From positions 25,188,272 through 25,252,271 of the forward strand of contig NC_081405.1 of assembly GCF_030272615.1 (NCBI RefSeq): DNA of 64,000 nucleotides, given 5' to 3'. This DNA comes from Cryptomeria japonica (taxonomy: Eukaryota > Streptophyta > Pinopsida > Cupressales > Cupressaceae). Made by a program: the position numbers and the translations under genes. Below are positions 10,669 to 21,585 of this stretch, in pieces. The notes under the pieces were generated by a model. It saw nothing but the letters and a program-made list of their open reading frames with translations, did not search any database and had not been told where the DNA came from. Position 1 is the first letter of the stretch. The number at the start of each line of letters is the position of its first letter.

Positions 10669-13600
10669 ATGGATCCTTGCAATAAAGAGAAAGTTATTAA
10701 AATTGGAAAATGTTTGGATGAAGAGGAACAAAAACAATATGAAGATTTATTGCACGAATTCCCTGAGATCTTTGCTTGGACATACTCTGACATGCCTGGT
10801 ATAGATCCTAAGATTGTCACTCATAATATTGTCTTAGTTCCCGATGCTAAGCCCGTGAAACAAAAGATTCGAAAAATGAATCCTAAGGTGGCTCTACTTG
10901 TTAAGGCTGAGATTGAAAAATTATTGGAGGCTGGATTTATTCACCCTATTGACTATTCCCCATGGATTTCAAATATTGTCATTATGGCTAAACCAGATAA
11001 TAAAATAAGAATGTGTATCGATTTTCGAGATTTAAATAGGGCTTCTTTAAAAGATGATTTCCCTCTTCCAAACATTGACATGATAGTTGATTCTACGGCA
11101 GGACATGCCTTGTTATCCTTCATGGATGGTTTTTCAGGATACAATCAAATTTTCATTAACCCTCAAGATCAATTCAAAACCGCTTTCACCACTCCTTGGG
11201 GTATGTTTTGTTGGATAATGATGCCTTTTGGACTTAAAAATGCCGGTGCAACTTATCAACGAGCGATGACCCTTATCTTTCATGATTATATGCATAAGAG
11301 TTTAGAGGATTATGTTGATGATATTTTAGCCAAATCCATTCTTCGTATAGATCATATTAAAATCCTTCGTCAAATCTTTGAAAGAGTTCGTAAATATCAC
11401 ATGCGCTTGAATCCCCGAAAATGTGTTTTTGGTGTGGATAGTGGAAAACTATTAGGATTCATAGTTTTGCATCATGGGATTGAGGTGGACACTAAGAAAA
11501 TAGATGCTATTAACATGCCACCTCCTAGAAATGTGTCTCAACTTAAAAGATTACAAGGAAAGATTCAAGCTATTCGTAGGTTCGTATCTCAACTTGCGGA
11601 TCGTACCTTTCCTTTTACTCAACTTCTCAAAAAGAATATCACTTTTCAATGGAACGAAGATTGTCAACAAGCATTTGAAGATTTAAAAGTGTATTTGGCC
11701 AGTCCTCCTATTCTTCAACCTGCCGAACCTTCTAAACCATTCCTTCTGTATACAGCTGCTTCCTCTCATGCTCTCGCAACATTGTTGGCACAACATGATA
11801 AAGATGGTAAGGAATGTCTGGTTTATTACATAAGTCATACCTTACTCGATTATGAGACCCGATATTTTGCGATAGAAAGACAATGCTTGGCCTTGGTGTT
11901 TGCGACTCAGAAATTGAGACATTATCTTTTAAATTCAGAAGTCCACGTCATGGTAAAGTTTGATCCTTTGAAGCATCTTTTCTCTAAAACTGATTTATCA
12001 AGACGCCTAGCTAAGTGGGTTATGATGTTAACTGAATTTGACCTTAAATTTGTTTCTCAAAGAGCAATTAAAGGGCAAGCATTGACCGACCACTTAGTTG
12101 AGGCCCCTTCACCTTTCTCCTTCCCTAATTCTGAGTCTTTCCCCGATGACTTCATTTTTTCTATAGAAAAAGTTGAAACTTGGGAATTATACTTTGATGG
12201 TTCTAAGTGTCATACGGGATCGGGGGCAGGTGTTGTTCTTATTTCTACTACAAGGAAATCTATTCCCTTATCCTATCATTTAAATTTCCTGTGTACCAAT
12301 AACATTGCTGAGTATGAGGCTCTTATAGCGGGAATAAAAGCAGCCTTAGCTCTGAATATAAAGCACATACATATTTATGGAGATTCTCAATTGATTATAA
12401 GACAAGTAACAGGACTGCATCAAGAAAAACAAGACAAATTATCACAATATAAAGATCTTGCTATCTCTTTATTACAAAAATTTGATTCTTATACCATGGA
12501 ACCTATTCCTCGAAAAGATAATCGACATGCGGACACAATGGCATGTGTGGCTTCTCTTGTATCTTTAGAGGACCCTATGGTTGATCTTAAATTTGTTATT
12601 CACAACCTTATTTCTCCAGGTATTGTAGACAATTCTAGCTTGGTAACATGTTGTGACTTTGTAGATTCAGATGAATGGTATTTGCATATCGTAAGATATT
12701 TGAATGATGGTACCTTTCCTGATTCCGCCAATAGGAACACTAGGGCTAGAATCTGCAAGCTGTCTGCTAGGTATATCATTCTTTCTAATGTCCTTTACCG
12801 AAGGGGTTATGACGGTCTTCTCCTTCGCTCTCTTAACAAATCGGAAATCCCCGTTGCTCTTGAAGAGGCACATTCAGGTGCCTGTGGGGGGCATTTTGGA
12901 GGCAAATCCTTGGTTCAAAGATTGCTTCATATGGGATACTATTGGCAAACTATGCAGAAGGATTCTTTTTCATTTGTTAAGAAATGTCATCAATGTCAAC
13001 AACACAATAATCTGATTCATGCTCCTGCCCAAGAACTTCATTCTCAAGTAGCTTCTTGGCCTTTCTCTGCATGGGGTTTGGATCTCATTGGTAAAATCTC
13101 TCCTCCTTCATCTCAAGGACACACCTTCATTATAACTACAATAGATTACTTTACGAAGTGGGTAGAAGCTATTCCCCTTCGCTCTACTACTGCTAAAGTG
13201 ATTTGTCAATTTCTTCTAGAAAACATCATTTCTCGATTCGAGCTACCTTCCACTATAATCTCAGATAATGGGACATCATTTAAGAACAAGGACGTGAAGA
13301 AATTCCTCGAGAAGTATCATATCAAACATCAATTTTCTACACCATACTATCCTCAGTCAAATGGTCAAGCCGAATCATCCAATAAGATAATTGAACAAAT
13401 TCTTCACAAAACTGTGAATAAGCATGGTAAGGATTGGAGTAATCAGCTAATCTATGCTCTTTGGGCCTACCGAACGAGTGTACAAATTGCTACAGGAACT
13501 ACTTATAATCTTGTTTATGGTGCTGACGCTATTATGCCTTTAGAGTTAGAGATTCCATCACTTAGGGTTTCTCTCAAAGGTATAGTAGATGATGACTCTT

Positions 13601-13932
13601 ATAGAGAACAACGACTTCAACAGCTTGAGATGCTTGATGAACAGCGTATAAACGCTCTTGATCATATTCAAGTGTATCACAAAACTCTACAACGAAGCTA
13701 TAATGACAAGGTTATTCAACATTCCTTCTCAGTAGATGACTTAGTCCTCTATGAGAATCAGCACAATGTGAATGCCTTACCTGCAAAAAAGGGAAAATTT
13801 AGTCCTAATTGGCTTGGACCATACATCGTTATTGAAGATTATGGATCAGGTGCTTATAAAATAGCGGATGTAGACGGTACGCCTCTTAAAGAACCTATCA
13901 ATGCTATGCACTTGCGTAGATATTATGCTTAA
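10669..13932 (+). CDS. G1 pol: reverse transcriptase, two RNase H domains, integrase
   Basis: This 1087-residue intact frame copies the element's RNA and inserts the DNA. RT spans about residues 61-240 with FRDLNRAS near 119, MPFGLKNAGATYQRAM near 185 and the catalytic YVDD at 215-218. A first RNase H with LLYTAAS lies at about 360; its catalytic aspartate appears replaced, as is common for the inner copy in Tat elements. A second, archaeal-type RNase H starts WELYFDGS near 505. Integrase begins with an HHCC zinc finger (GGH, then CHQC) near 735-770. Its core follows with GLDLIG near 804, SDNGTSF near 865 and GQAESSNK near 900. A chromatin-tail-like end closes at LRRYYA. The true N-terminus is the polyprotein upstream; the ATG used is just the first after the TAG. 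Family is certain. Confidence 0.95.
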   Translation: MDPCNKEKVIKIGKCLDEEEQKQYEDLLHEFPEIFAWTYSDMPGIDPKIVTHNIVLVPDAKPVKQKIRKMNPKVALLVKAEIEKLLEAGFIHPIDYSPWISNIVIMAKPDNKIRMCIDFRDLNRASLKDDFPLPNIDMIVDSTAGHALLSFMDGFSGYNQIFINPQDQFKTAFTTPWGMFCWIMMPFGLKNAGATYQRAMTLIFHDYMHKSLEDYVDDILAKSILRIDHIKILRQIFERVRKYHMRLNPRKCVFGVDSGKLLGFIVLHHGIEVDTKKIDAINMPPPRNVSQLKRLQGKIQAIRRFVSQLADRTFPFTQLLKKNITFQWNEDCQQAFEDLKVYLASPPILQPAEPSKPFLLYTAASSHALATLLAQHDKDGKECLVYYISHTLLDYETRYFAIERQCLALVFATQKLRHYLLNSEVHVMVKFDPLKHLFSKTDLSRRLAKWVMMLTEFDLKFVSQRAIKGQALTDHLVEAPSPFSFPNSESFPDDFIFSIEKVETWELYFDGSKCHTGSGAGVVLISTTRKSIPLSYHLNFLCTNNIAEYEALIAGIKAALALNIKHIHIYGDSQLIIRQVTGLHQEKQDKLSQYKDLAISLLQKFDSYTMEPIPRKDNRHADTMACVASLVSLEDPMVDLKFVIHNLISPGIVDNSSLVTCCDFVDSDEWYLHIVRYLNDGTFPDSANRNTRARICKLSARYIILSNVLYRRGYDGLLLRSLNKSEIPVALEEAHSGACGGHFGGKSLVQRLLHMGYYWQTMQKDSFSFVKKCHQCQQHNNLIHAPAQELHSQVASWPFSAWGLDLIGKISPPSSQGHTFIITTIDYFTKWVEAIPLRSTTAKVICQFLLENIISRFELPSTIISDNGTSFKNKDVKKFLEKYHIKHQFSTPYYPQSNGQAESSNKIIEQILHKTVNKHGKDWSNQLIYALWAYRTSVQIATGTTYNLVYGADAIMPLELEIPSLRVSLKGIVDDDSYREQRLQQLEMLDEQRINALDHIQVYHKTLQRSYNDKVIQHSFSVDDLVLYENQHNVNALPAKKGKFSPNWLGPYIVIEDYGSGAYKIADVDGTPLKEPINAMHLRRYYA

Positions 13933-14559
13933 TTCTTCATTCCTTATTTATCTTCTTTTCAGTTCTTCAACATTGGGTAATATGTTAGTATCTCCTAATT
14001 AGAGCAAAATAGAATTAAATGTTATGGTGTTTAATCTATATTGCTTCATTCTTGACAAGCATGTTTCTTTACTTTATAGTTTGTCTTGAATTCATTTATG
14101 TAAATTGTAAAAGATTTACATTTCCATTATGCTAGCATATTTTGCAATGTCTTATGCGTTAGTAGAATCATATCGTGTTGTGTTTAAGTTCAAAATTAAA
14201 TCACATTAGTTATATGATTCTTAAACTTAATGCATATTTCTTCCCTATCATCAATGTAGTACTTGATTAAATATTTTAATTAAGTCACAAATGTATCAAT
14301 TTAATCATGGAGCATTGAGAAATCAATCACATGGAAATTAAATCCTGAATATACATGTATGTCTACCAAATGTATTAGATTTAATCAAAGAAAAATATGC
14401 ATTCTTTTAAGCATTAAAGATAACACATTTGAGACAAAGAGAAGCATGTATATATATATATGTGGATCGTATACAAATATAGGTCACTGTACATCCAAAA
14501 TCATCTCCTATCCCTAGGGCTGGTGGCTGGAGAGTGACGACTAGATGCTCCCTCCTGAT
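13933..14559. other. G1 non-coding stretch between pol and the antisense gene
   Basis: AT-rich sequence with a short TA run at 14450-14462. I see no gene or clear signal. It separates convergent pol and the antisense PMD gene. Confidence 0.6.
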
Positions 14560-16618
14560 CCGGCCGTGCAGGTGGACCCATAGGTGTGTAGCGCGATATA
14601 GACCACGAGTGACTCCGAGAGGAACTCCTACGATCCCTATCCATAAGGATCACGCGATAGGAGGAAGCCTCGGCCTGAGTTGCTGCTAGATCTCACTGTT
14701 CCCGCTGAAGGTTCTCTGATAGAACTCTCTCTCTTTCCCTCCATATGTCTACCTGTACTCGGAATGGGGAAAACAAGTCCTCATGCCGACCCGTGTTCCC
14801 CTGAGTCCTATAAGCAATCTGTGAGGAACTGGGGATCTGTGCCATCGTGGAAATGTCTGTCACTACTTACTGAATCAGGGAACGCCACTCCTGCACATTA
14901 GCTGTAGCAGTAGAATAGATTTTTGTATTAGTACCATTCTATATCATCAAAACATTAATCAATCAATATAAACCTACTATACCTGGATCTCCCTCACGCC
15001 AGTAGGGATCATGGTATGGTAGCATTTGTGACTGGGAACTACTAGGCTCCCCTCGCTTGAATAATCTATGCATGATGGGTGTAGGCTGGACAGTACTAGA
15101 AACAGGTCTCTGTATCGCCTCGTGTTCCCCCTTTTGGGGAATAAGAGGGGGATCTAGAGCTATGGTATCATCTCCTGAATGGTGGGGAGATGCATCTGAC
15201 CCCTCCTCATCATCTCTATCCATCTCCTCCTCATCCTCATCCTCGTCTGCATCCTCACCTGCATCCTCCTCATCCTCATCTCTATCCGTGTCCTCCTCCT
15301 CCTCCTCCTCGACACTAGGCTGATCTCCTGTGGGTGGATCAGGATCTCCTGCCTCCTCATGACCCTCTCCCTCCTCTGGCTCCTCTGACCTGGATCCCTG
15401 GTCCTCATCTCGGTCTCCATGTCTCCATGGGCCTGGATGGCCTGTCAGGTGATCTGGTGGAAAGATAGGCCCTGGGTATGATCTCATAAACCATGAGACG
15501 TACCTGCAATGTGCTCTAGGCTCTGCAGAGTAATCAGTAACTACATCCTGATCAGATCCCTCTATATCTATAGTCTCGATGTCATCTATCATCAGTCTCA
15601 CTACTGCTCTAGGTCTGGGAAGGACTCGTGAGTGTCGAGTATAGATGGGTACATCAGCTAGAATGCACTGCTCTAGCCCAAACTGCCTCCATACTCGGTC
15701 GAAGTAGAATGGGACTATGATATGTGAATATCGTCCCCGCAGTAGGCGGTTCCTCTGTAGGCATGCTAACTATCTCTCCATCCCATCCCATCTGTGCATC
15801 CGCAGATAGGGTCTCTGTACAATCACCTCGACTATCAATCTATCAAAAATCACTCTCCAATATAGCAGATCTCCAAATCTCCACTCGTTGGTAAGTGGAT
15901 AAGCAAACACCCTAGGTCGCTCGCTAGCCGTACTCATCGGAAAGCCGACAGGCCTGGTGCATGTGAAGTGCTCAAATATCCACACCTGCAGAAGTGTGCA
16001 TGTCATCAAGCTGCAACCCTGTCCAAACACATACTCCTCAAGGTCGTGATAGAGATGTGCAAGCATACTTCGACCCCAAGCATATACTCTCCTATGTCTC
16101 TCCATAGCTCTGATGCACCATGTGAGACCTCCATGCATGTGCGTGCTTCGCCCATTAGAGCAGACAGCTAGTGCTATGATGGTGATCATAAGACGTCTCA
16201 TAAGGGGAACCTCTCCTGTAGGATGTAAGAGCCAACTGACCATGATGCGACCTCTCATCTCGCTCGGCATGACTCTCCCTATGCAATATACCTACTCCCT
16301 CTGATGGTCCTCTGCAGACTGATCGGTCACATATGTCATAGTAGCTCCTCTGATAGGAAGACGAAGTATGCGGTACACATCCTCAAGTGTAACCGTCAGC
16401 TCCCCTACTGGAAGATGGAATGTGCATGTGTCAGGATCCCATCGCTCCATCAGTGCCATCAGCATCGCAAGATGGAACCGAATGGCTGGCATGAGGATCG
16501 CATACCATAAACCCATGATCGACAATGTGTCTCTCTCTGCCTGAGTCAGCCGCGGAATCTGATCTCACAAACTGCGAAGAATCTATCCCGCCGTATGCTC
16601 TCTCATGTATGGGAGACC
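14560..16618 (-). pseudogene. Antisense plant-mobile-domain (PMD) gene inside G1, spliced, decayed
   Basis: The minus strand encodes a PMD (MAIN/MAIL1-like) protein. The motif FHLPVGELTVTLEDVYRI lies near 16400 and is followed by LPIRGATM. Downstream, ERHRRVYAWGRSMLAHLYHD and LLQVWIFEHF lie at about 16100-15960. The C-terminal part (15600-14983) is very acidic with long Glu/Asp runs. A GT...AG intron fits 14902-14982 (donor GTATAG, acceptor CTACAG), leading to a last exon 14901 to about 14560. Another acceptor at 16619-16620 marks an upstream intron. The frame is broken by several stops, including near 16590, 16560, 16291 and 15769, so it is probably dead in this copy. Antisense ORFs before the 3' LTR are known in some Tat elements. 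PMD proteins of plants act in gene silencing and genome stability. Confidence 0.82.
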
Positions 16619-16699
16619 CTGCAACATAAAAACATAACTATAATCAGTACTCAATCATAAAAATCATTCACGCAAACTGTCGAACATCATATGCTAACC

Positions 16700-16832
16700 C
16701 TGATGTCTCTCGCCAAGTCCTGATTGGGACCATGGCGCCCTATCAGGGACCATGGTGCCCTATCAGGGACCATGGTACCCTGAAGGGACCATGGCACCCT
16801 GTCAGGGACCATGGCGCCCTGGGTGGGACCCA
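16700..16832. repeat. GC-rich palindromic minisatellite upstream of the PMD gene
   Basis: About five copies of a 20-22-bp unit built on GGGACCATGGCGCCCT lie just 5' of the antisense PMD gene. Both CCATGG and GGCGCC are palindromes. Related units occur in LTRs at about 7700-7800 and 27825-27990. A promoter or 5' UTR role for the PMD gene is possible but unproven. Confidence 0.75.
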
Positions 16833-17555
16833 TGGTCAGATTCCAGGGCCCGCAAACGATCACAGAAAGTCAAAATGCAGAAAATCAAAAGTCAACATTT
16901 AGTCAACTCACCTCGTCTAGTGGCTCGTCGTCGATCACGGCCTGGCACAGGATCTCAATCCTCGTGGGACGCTCTGGTCATCATGAAGGCATGATGATGG
17001 CTATGTGGGCTCCACTGCAATGAACAATATTCCAAAATCAACAAAGTGACAAATGCAAATGTCACTTTCAAAGTATATACTTTCATTCCTTTACCTTTAC
17101 TTTCGAAACCCTAATTTTCCTTTATCACTCATTTCATCATAACTTGAGTTTGGGAGATGCAATTTTTGAACCGTTTGTTGCATAGGAATCATATTTTCAT
17201 TCCCCTACTCTCGGGATGTTCCAAAAAGTGCTCTGATGAAGCCTATTCAGTGAACATCCCTCATCAATACTCTCTTACACAATTTGTTGTAAGTAAACAT
17301 GCTACCTTGTTTCACCTCCCTAATAAGCAAGTCGAAACAGGGGGGGCATATAGCTACTCACAAATTTCATCACTTTCCTTAGTAAGCATTAGGTGATTTT
17401 GTGATCTAACATGTGTTTTGTAGGGTGCGGTTCCTAACTGTGTACTGCAGATACCGTTGGGGGCTTCGTCCGACAACTTATGGATATATCCTTTTTCAAA
17501 TGATGTTTACTTTTCTGTACTTTAGCTTGCATATGCACGTAGTACTCATATGACC
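16833..17555. other. G1 non-coding stretch before the polypurine tract
   Basis: No domain is recognisable in any frame. It includes AT-rich sequence and would hold the promoter side of the antisense PMD gene and the untranslated 3' region of G1. Confidence 0.55.
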
Positions 17556-17573
17556 GCTAAAGTGGGGGCTAAA
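17556..17573 (+). other. Polypurine tract of G1
   Basis: GCTAAAGTGGGGGCTAAA directly precedes the 3' LTR start TGTAGC. The core CTAAAGTGGGGGCTAAA is identical in G2 (31911-31928) and, reversed, in G3 (36520-36537). Confidence 0.92.
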
Positions 17574-19185
17574 TGTAGCATCATAAATTGTATGCACTTG
17601 CTAGGGTGGTACAATTTCACACCTAGTTTAGCACTTGCCTTGGTGCATTTTACATTTTGCATTGCATTTCTCCTTTAGCACTTAATTAATCAAATTAATT
17701 AAATCTAAGGTCCTATTTCATCATCCTCTACATCATAAAGTTGGGCCCTTTCGTTAAAGTGTGCCCTCTTCATTTTATTCCTCCAATACATCACTCAATC
17801 AAAAACCCTAATTAAGTCCTATTTTGAACTTGGGGGCTTGGTTTCGGGGGTCAAAACATCTCGAAATCACCTGTAACTTCGGGATTCTCTCTAAAATCAT
17901 CATATCTGACGGCCCTGAAAATTTGGTGAAAAGTTGTCGGGACCGTGGCGCCCGGAGTGCACATGGTCCCGGACATTTTTCTCAAAATTTTAGGAGCACA
18001 ATCCAATCATAAAATAAATCTTAACCCCAAGAAATTGGCAGGAGATTCAATCTCTAGGTCAGCCAAAAGACAAAATTATGACCTAGGGTTTCATACATAA
18101 GAGCTCTCTTTCTTCATTTGAAAGGATCCGATTTTTGTTTCAGGAACCTCATATGCAGTGAAAGAGCAGATCTTTGAAGACTTCAACAACATTCAACATC
18201 CCTCTATTAAGCATTTATCAATTTCATTCATCCGTTTAGGGCTTGGAAGACATTGAAGAACAATAGGAGATTACCGACTGAAGATTGGCTTGTACCCCTC
18301 CCTTGGGGGTTGGGTATGATTTAATGTTGTTTTCATGTCTTTGCATAAGCTTCAATACATCACTTATTCATGCTTTAGATCACTTTGCATCTCAATTTAG
18401 AGCATTTACATTGTCATTTACAAGCAATTAGGGTTTACTTTCTAGGTTGCTCTAGTTTGCTTGCTTGCATTTTAGGATCTTGCACACACACAAGGTCTGC
18501 ACACACAATACATTTTACAATACAACTTGGCTATTTGTGGAGGTAGAAATCACCGAAGCAGGGGTTTGACTAAGGCAAAACCCTATATAGCCGCCCACAC
18601 CCTTTTCAGATATAAGTGCAGGTTTCAGGACTCGGACGATGCCGCAGGTTACAGATCCGGGAAAAGCAAGTTGAGACAGCACTCCATACCAAATTGCAGA
18701 GCAAAAGACCTGGATAGGGGCATGGGGCACCCTGGTCCCAGGGATAGAGGCGTTGGGCGCCCTGGTCCTCCTGACAGACAGCATTTCCGATAGTTTCCAG
18801 AGTGTAAGACAGCAGTTTCTGGCACAGTATCAGGACAGTGGCACTCGTGCCCCCATCCTGAACATTTTCATCAGATTTTGACTCTGGGTACACATCTGCA
18901 TTCTTATTTCATCCTTGTATTCACAGTTGTTCATTGTTTAATCTCAATTTTGCAATCTTGTTATTCGTTTGTACATGCATTTTGGGATTAGGACTTGAAC
19001 TTGCATCATTTTATCTTTCAATTACAACAAAGGAATAGAAATCCTAATAGGTAGCCCGTGGCTCTCTCTTTCACAAAAAGAAGTAGCCAATTGTGTGATA
19101 CCTCTAGGCTCTTTCATATTCCGTAATGTGTGTCAAAAGTTAGGATTAGGGTATGTTAACCTAGTCTCGCTTTTTCCCTTACACA
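17574..19185 (+). repeat. 3' LTR of G1 (1612 bp)
   Basis: It aligns end to end with the 5' LTR, differing mainly by transitions plus two small deletions: about 29 bp in the GC-rich repeat near 18735 and about 12 bp near 18810. It ends TACACA and is followed by the atata duplication. Confidence 0.93.
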
Positions 19186-19204
19186 ATATATATATATATA
19201 TATA
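19186..19204. repeat. TA microsatellite, fragment 3
   Basis: A pure TA run holding the right target duplication of G1 and the left one of the next solo LTR. With 20292-20312 it reconstitutes continuous TA/CATA repeat. Confidence 0.85.
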
Positions 19205-20291
19205 TGTTAGGATAACCAGTGGACAACTGAGAGGGGGAGTGAATCATTTGTCAACAAATTATATCAATCAAACCGCTTTATAACCTTTAACCAAAGCACA
19301 TAAATATTGAATATCAAAATAGCAGAAACAGATATCGGTAAGCAATAAAACTTAGGAATGAAACAAAGAAATAACACAATGCAACCATATCACATAACAC
19401 CATGATTTGTACGTGGAAATCTCGGTAAAGGGAAAAACCATGATGGGAAGCCTACCCACAGTCAAATGCTACTTCTACAAAAAATATGTGATAGAATAAG
19501 GGGCCCGCACATACAGGAAGGCACACTGCCTAGAGCGTACTGCTCATTACAAAAGAGTCTCACTAACTACAGAGAGGTTATAACCACCTCAAGATAATTG
19601 GATAACAATCTAGAAGAATGAACTGCTAGAGATAGCATCTACCAAGCTTGATTACAGTCTCAATTAAGCTCAATACCAGAGGCCTTTGACCTCTTACTTA
19701 AACCCAATTCGATCACCTATGATCGACCAAAACTCCTTCGCATATGATATTACATTCCATGACCATGACACATGATCTACAATCAGATCTTACATCAATT
19801 TATACAAACCCTAAGGCCTAAACCAATTAGGTCGGCCACCTAAAAGATATTATAATAAGATCATTACATATATCCATATTACAATGATATGTCATGTCGG
19901 CTTTAGACCAAAACAAAAATAACCAATCCATAAATCATGTTAGTGTGTAGAGCACACGTTAACATGATACCGGTCCATAACCTAGATAGGTACCAGACCT
20001 AATCTGGGTCCACCACACCAAAGCGATGTCTCCAATCAGTCGAGGCACAATCAAGGATCACCCTTTGTATCCTAAATTCCATCTAGAAGCCACACCAACA
20101 CCACTTGCACATCCTATCAAAGATTCTCAGTGAAAGATCTACCTGTAAAACCTTAAACCCTTACTGGTAACACAAGATCTTCTACCGATAACCAAAAACT
20201 TATCTACTGGTAACCAACCATAACAGATAGTGTTGACATCAATGACAAAACATCAATGCAACATATAGTCAATTCATCCATATTGCCAACA
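19205..20291 (-). repeat. Solo copia LTR (1087 bp), minus orientation, TSD atata
   Basis: On the plus strand it starts TGTTAGGATAACC and ends GCCAACA, so the LTR reads TGTTGGC...CTAACA on the minus strand. It carries the copia LTR marks: GAGGGGGAGTGAATCA near its end and GGGAAAAACCATGATGGG near 19430. The flanks are atata (19200-19204 and 20292-20296). Length and layout match the LTR of copia D (1089 bp). Confidence 0.85.
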
Positions 20292-20312
20292 ATATATACA
20301 TATATATATACA
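20292..20312. repeat. TA/CATA microsatellite, fragment 4
   Basis: TA and CATA repeat between the solo copia LTR and G2. Its last five bases, ataca (20308-20312), are the left target duplication of G2. Confidence 0.85.
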
Positions 20313-21567
20313 TGTATTGTCATAAAATTATGGCCTTAGCAATTTACTACTACATTAGGGTCCTCACGCATGCGAACTCGAATCCTCTAGACTAATTGGA
20401 GATCGGATAGTGCTCGGCTTGTGAAAACAGCTTCTTCTTTGGCCTTTGCATCACTTTGTCTGCACTATGCCCTGGAGAAAGGGGTAGGATAGGGGCGTGG
20501 CACCCCTATCCCCCCTTGGAAAAGGGTGTGGTGCCCTTTTCCTCTCACACCCCTATCCCTGCCCTATTTTGGGGCAGGACGTTTCTAGAGCATGCATTGT
20601 GGGTTGTGCAGTGAGTGGGAAATCTCCCCAATGTTAGCCTGTGATGAAATTAAAATCCTTTGAACATGTATTTAAGGAGCACTCACTCTCTCATTTGCAT
20701 AATCTAGATAAGTGTAAATTGCATAAGTTTAATAGGTGGAATTTTGATAAGGTCATAAGTGATCAAGAGCATTCAAGCATTCAAGCATTCAAGCATTCTT
20801 TCCAGCATTGAGCATTCTCAAGTCTCCCTTCAAGGCTAGGTGTTACATTAAATTCAAGGATTCAACCATTGAAGAGGAGATTGATTTCAACTTACAATTC
20901 CATACAAGCATTTCTATCAACATTGCTACTACAACCTCCCTTGAGGTGATCTACAATTCAGTCTTTCATTTACATCTACTTGCAAGTAATTTCTTTCATT
21001 ACTTGGTTAATTCCAAAATTGGAGTTTTACCTAAAGTCAAAGCCTTAATCCCAACACATTTCCCTCTCTTTTTTGTGTGTAGGTTGCAGGTGCGCAACTG
21101 TAATTTTGGATTCGGGCTTCATTTGCAGAGGCAGAAAAACCCTTTTCATTTCGTGGATTTTTCGGAGGACCGTGTACATTCCTGCCACGGTCCGGATAAC
21201 TTTTTATCAGATTTGCAAGATGACTTTGTCTCAACATTTTACTGCCAAATCCAGGTGCACAGCTTCATCCTATATTCAGATCTTAAGTTATAATTGATTC
21301 TTTGTCACTTTTGCATTACATAATCTAATAAATTTCCTTTCCATTTCAAAAAAAGGAAGAGGGGATCATCCTAACATTCTTAATTCATTCAAAATTCAAT
21401 CTATCATTTTTGTGTGGAGATTGAATCTAGTGAATTGTCCCTTGTCTTACTAATGCAATGGTGAAAAGTGTCTGAAGGATAATCAATAAGTGAAACTATC
21501 ATCTCTCTTTGAGGGAAAGGGTTAGTTTTCCTCTTGATCTATCAATCATCATTTTCCCACCATTACA
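20313..21567 (+). repeat. 5' LTR of G2 (1255 bp)
   Basis: Starts TGTATTGTCATAAAATTATGG and ends CCACCATTACA before the primer-binding site. It contains a TATA-like TATTTAAGG near 20670, a CATTCAAG repeat near 20770-20800 and a perfect 8-bp stem-loop at 21167-21193. Confidence 0.88.
21167..21193 (+). other. Conserved LTR stem-loop in G2
   Basis: GGACCGTG and CACGGTCC pair perfectly across an 11-nt loop. In the 3' LTR (32782-32808) the changes keep pairing through G-U pairs (CATGGTCT). This is the best-formed copy of the family stem-loop. Confidence 0.65.
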
Positions 21568-21570
21568 TTT

Positions 21571-21585
21571 TGGTGCACCCAATGT
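21571..21585 (+). other. Primer-binding site of G2
   Basis: TGGTGCACCCAATGT begins three bases after the LTR end. It differs from the G1 and G3 site at one base within the first ten and then diverges. Confidence 0.6.

Larger units (their letters stand above)
6566..19185 (+). mobile_element. Gypsy element G1, near-complete Tat-like LTR retrotransposon, TSD atata
   Basis: The LTRs at 6566-8222 and 17574-19185 both start TGTA and end TACACA, and atata lies directly outside both (6561-6565 and 19186-19190). Inside are a primer-binding site, a protease/RT/RNase H/integrase frame, an antisense PMD gene and a polypurine tract. Two RNase H domains between RT and integrase are typical of the plant Tat lineage. 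The LTRs differ by scattered, mostly transition changes and small deletions in GC-rich repeats, so this is the youngest large element here. No capsid or zinc-knuckle domain is recognisable, and the space between primer-binding site and first ATG is only about 150 bp. Confidence 0.93.

Noticed and set aside
15057-15323. Plus-strand Ser-rich frame
   Set aside because: Shadow of the Glu/Asp-rich tail of the antisense PMD gene; the minus strand carries the recognisable domain.
19205-20291. Considered as part of G2 or G1
   Set aside because: It has its own TG...CA ends, target duplication and copia-type LTR motifs in the opposite orientation.
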